Source: Pelagomonas calceolata (taxonomy: Eukaryota > Sar > Pelagophyceae > Pelagomonadales > Pelagomonadaceae). Taken from it: DNA of 64,000 bases. A model generated the notes under the pieces. The model was not told the origin of the DNA. It ran no database searches and worked only from the letters and a program-made list of their open reading frames with translations. The position numbers and the translations under genes are program-made. Shown here in pieces: positions 62,563 through 64,000 of this stretch. Position 1 is the first letter of the stretch; each line of letters starts with the position of its first letter. The stretch covers positions 5,270,001 to 5,334,000 of the forward strand of contig CAKKNE010000003.1 of the NCBI GenBank assembly GCA_918797485.1. Direction: 5' to 3'.

Positions 62563-63727
62563 ACAGCAACGCGCCAGCGGCGCGTTTTACGCAGGGCGCA
62601 TCCTCATTCTGAGTTTTTCTTTTGCAAGCTCTGGGTCTGGGATGGGCTGCCTGGTACCGCAGTATATCGTAGGTATGCAGGTACCACGGTACCGTAGGTA
62701 CCGTAGGTAGCTGTGACCGTACCTGTATCACATTACTGAACACATGGTACATGTGCTTTTAATTCCTTCTATTGGCATGGTAGTTTGGGACTAAATACCC
62801 CTATGACCGTAGAGACCAATGGGGCTAGCTTTCCCAGCCTGAGGATCATGTCACGGTCCCGTTCAAGTTCAAGTTCGACCCGTCGCGGATCGGTCACGGT
62901 TATGCTCTTTTGCATGCGGTCTCGTGGCGAGCTAACTTGTTCGTTTGCTCGGGTATTTCCCTGAAGGTATGGGGTATCCCGGAACTGGTGTTGGTCGCCC
63001 GGATACGCAGGCCCGGAGGCTATCCCTAGATCCGCCGCGCCGCCGCGCCGCCGCGCCCGCCGGCGTCCGCCACGGCGTCCGGTGGGTCGACAACCCCTAC
63101 GACGATACCCCGGGCTCGCAGAGGGAGGGGGCCGCTAAGGGGGCGGTCTCGTAATCTGAGGTTCGAGTTCCCAGCCACTTTTCCGGTCGCGATTTTGGCT
63201 GTGGGATCCCAAAGAGCCCCTTTGTACGCCCCATGACCGGGCTGGGGGGAAGGGTCCACTTTCGCGGCGAGACGCGGTCGCGAAGTTGCCCATCTGGGGC
63301 CTAACGTGCGGGTATTTCAGAGACCTCTGGACTGAAAAATCAAAACTCGCTTCTATGCTGGTAATTTGGTCTCCCAGGGGCCCTCGGGCACCTATGGCGT
63401 GGGGCGGATGCGTAGGCGCGGCCGGGTACCCGATGGGCTGCCAGATAGGTCGCCTGACGCGGCACGAAACGCCACTGGCTCGACCTTCACAGGCCACTAA
63501 AATTTCCAAACCTAATCGTTTCGCTTACCCGTTTCGGTCACGTCCTAGAGGGGTACGTTGGGCCCCTATTCTCAATTTGCGACCGGCCAAGACGTCTAGT
63601 TATAGAGATACGGCAAATTTGGGGTTGGGTGTCCGCCCCCGTGGGCCGCTCCTCGTGCGAGTCGCTTGTTGTTTGAATAGACTGAACGGCACGTGTACTA
63701 TTACTGCGCCTTATCTTACTAGTCGCC
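62563..63727. other. Intergenic, no supported gene
   Basis: 62640-62712 carries GGTACC palindromic runs (gtaccacggtaccgtaggta). A T-arm-like gaggttcgagttccc at 63159 lacks the rest of a tRNA. Frames on both strands at 63.1-63.7 kb show no domain. Confidence 0.5.
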
Positions 63728-64000
63728 CTACTTCTTGAACAGGGGGGTTCCCACCACCTTCTTCGTCTTTCTGGGCAGCTCGATCTTCGGCGCGGACGGC
63801 GCGGGCCCCGCCGCCTTCTTCGGTGCGGCGGCGGCGGCGGCCTTCTTCGGAGCGGATTTGGACTCGGCTTTCTTCGCCGCGGCTTTTTTGGGGGGCTGGG
63901 CGGCCTTCTGCTCGCCTTTGAACAACGCCTTGCCCTTGACTTTCTCGCGCTTTGGCGGAGCAGCCTTCTTGGGTGCTGGCGTCTTCTTCTGCGTCGCGGC
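63728..64000 (-). CDS. C-terminal end of a Lys/Ala/Pro-rich protein (partial)
   Basis: The last 90 residues of a gene entering from the right edge. It is built of KKAA and PKKAA motifs (KSAPKKAAAAAAPKKAA), ending RKTKKVVGTPLFKK. Similar tails occur in linker histones H1 and some ribosomal or nucleolar proteins; no globular domain lies in the window, so the family is open. No stop occurs up to base 64000. Confidence 0.6.
   Translation of the reverse strand, partial: AATQKKTPAPKKAAPPKREKVKGKALFKGEQKAAQPPKKAAAKKAESKSAPKKAAAAAAPKKAAGPAPSAPKIELPRKTKKVVGTPLFKK

Noticed and set aside
63118-63180. tRNA-like 3' half (gtctcgtaatctgaggttcgagttccc)
   Set aside because: No complementary acceptor strand or D-arm upstream and only a weak T-stem; at most a tRNA fragment.
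1-64000. CRISPR arrays, operons and bacterial ribosome-binding sites
   Set aside because: None seen; spliced genes show this is nuclear eukaryotic DNA.

Overview
The window is nuclear DNA from a GC-rich, intron-bearing eukaryotic microalga. The best guess is a stramenopile of the pelagophyte type (Aureococcus-like); this is inferred, not proven. Evidence for a eukaryote: GT-AG and GC-AG introns, an eL18 ribosomal protein, a 20S proteasome beta subunit, ATG7, a three-repeat MYB, a TEY MAP kinase, DHHC and TRF4-type enzymes, and a tRNA-like Pol III unit. A Der-type double GTPase and CDPK-like EF-hands suit a plastid-bearing alga. Two introns share sequence, have terminal inverted repeats and are flanked by matching 8-bp duplications, which is how introner elements look; such elements are known from Micromonas and Aureococcus.

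Layout. 1-7 kb: a large secreted or surface protein on the minus strand (FG-GAP, Pro/Thr repeats, LamG, a PKD/REJ-like region) that runs off the left edge. 7-14 kb: a secretory glycosyltransferase and a pseudodimeric tyrosyl-tRNA synthetase. 14-28 kb: RecQ helicase, GT32-like and GT8-like glycosyltransferases, 3R-MYB, DHHC acyltransferase and ATG7, separated by small transposons. 28-33 kb: small genes and a sulfotransferase in a lower-GC, repeat-rich stretch. 33-46 kb: an LRR protein ending in a bacterial-type receiver domain, proteasome beta (PSMB4), a NOG1-like GTPase, a TMTC-like membrane protein and RPL18. 46-60 kb: TRF4-like poly(A) polymerase, Mpv17 family protein, tRNA-like gene, MAP kinase, damaged CDPK-like gene, Der GTPase and a membrane-anchored TTL-like ligase. 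60-64 kb: a secretory methyltransferase apparently fused to a DUF616-like domain, and the end of a Lys/Ala/Pro-rich protein.

The genes do not form an operon-like system. One theme recurs: many products look secretory or are glycan-modifying (GT23/O-fucosyltransferase-like, GT32, GT8, sulfotransferase, TMTC, methyltransferase-DUF616, anchored TTL-like), and the Pro/Thr-rich surface protein is a plausible type of substrate. Exon joins below were worked out by hand from splice consensus, reading phase and family conservation; phases agree across every join given with coordinates unless stated. Intergenic stretches hold TIR elements with target-site duplications, dispersed inverted repeats, GGTACC palindromic microsatellites and degenerate tandem repeats.
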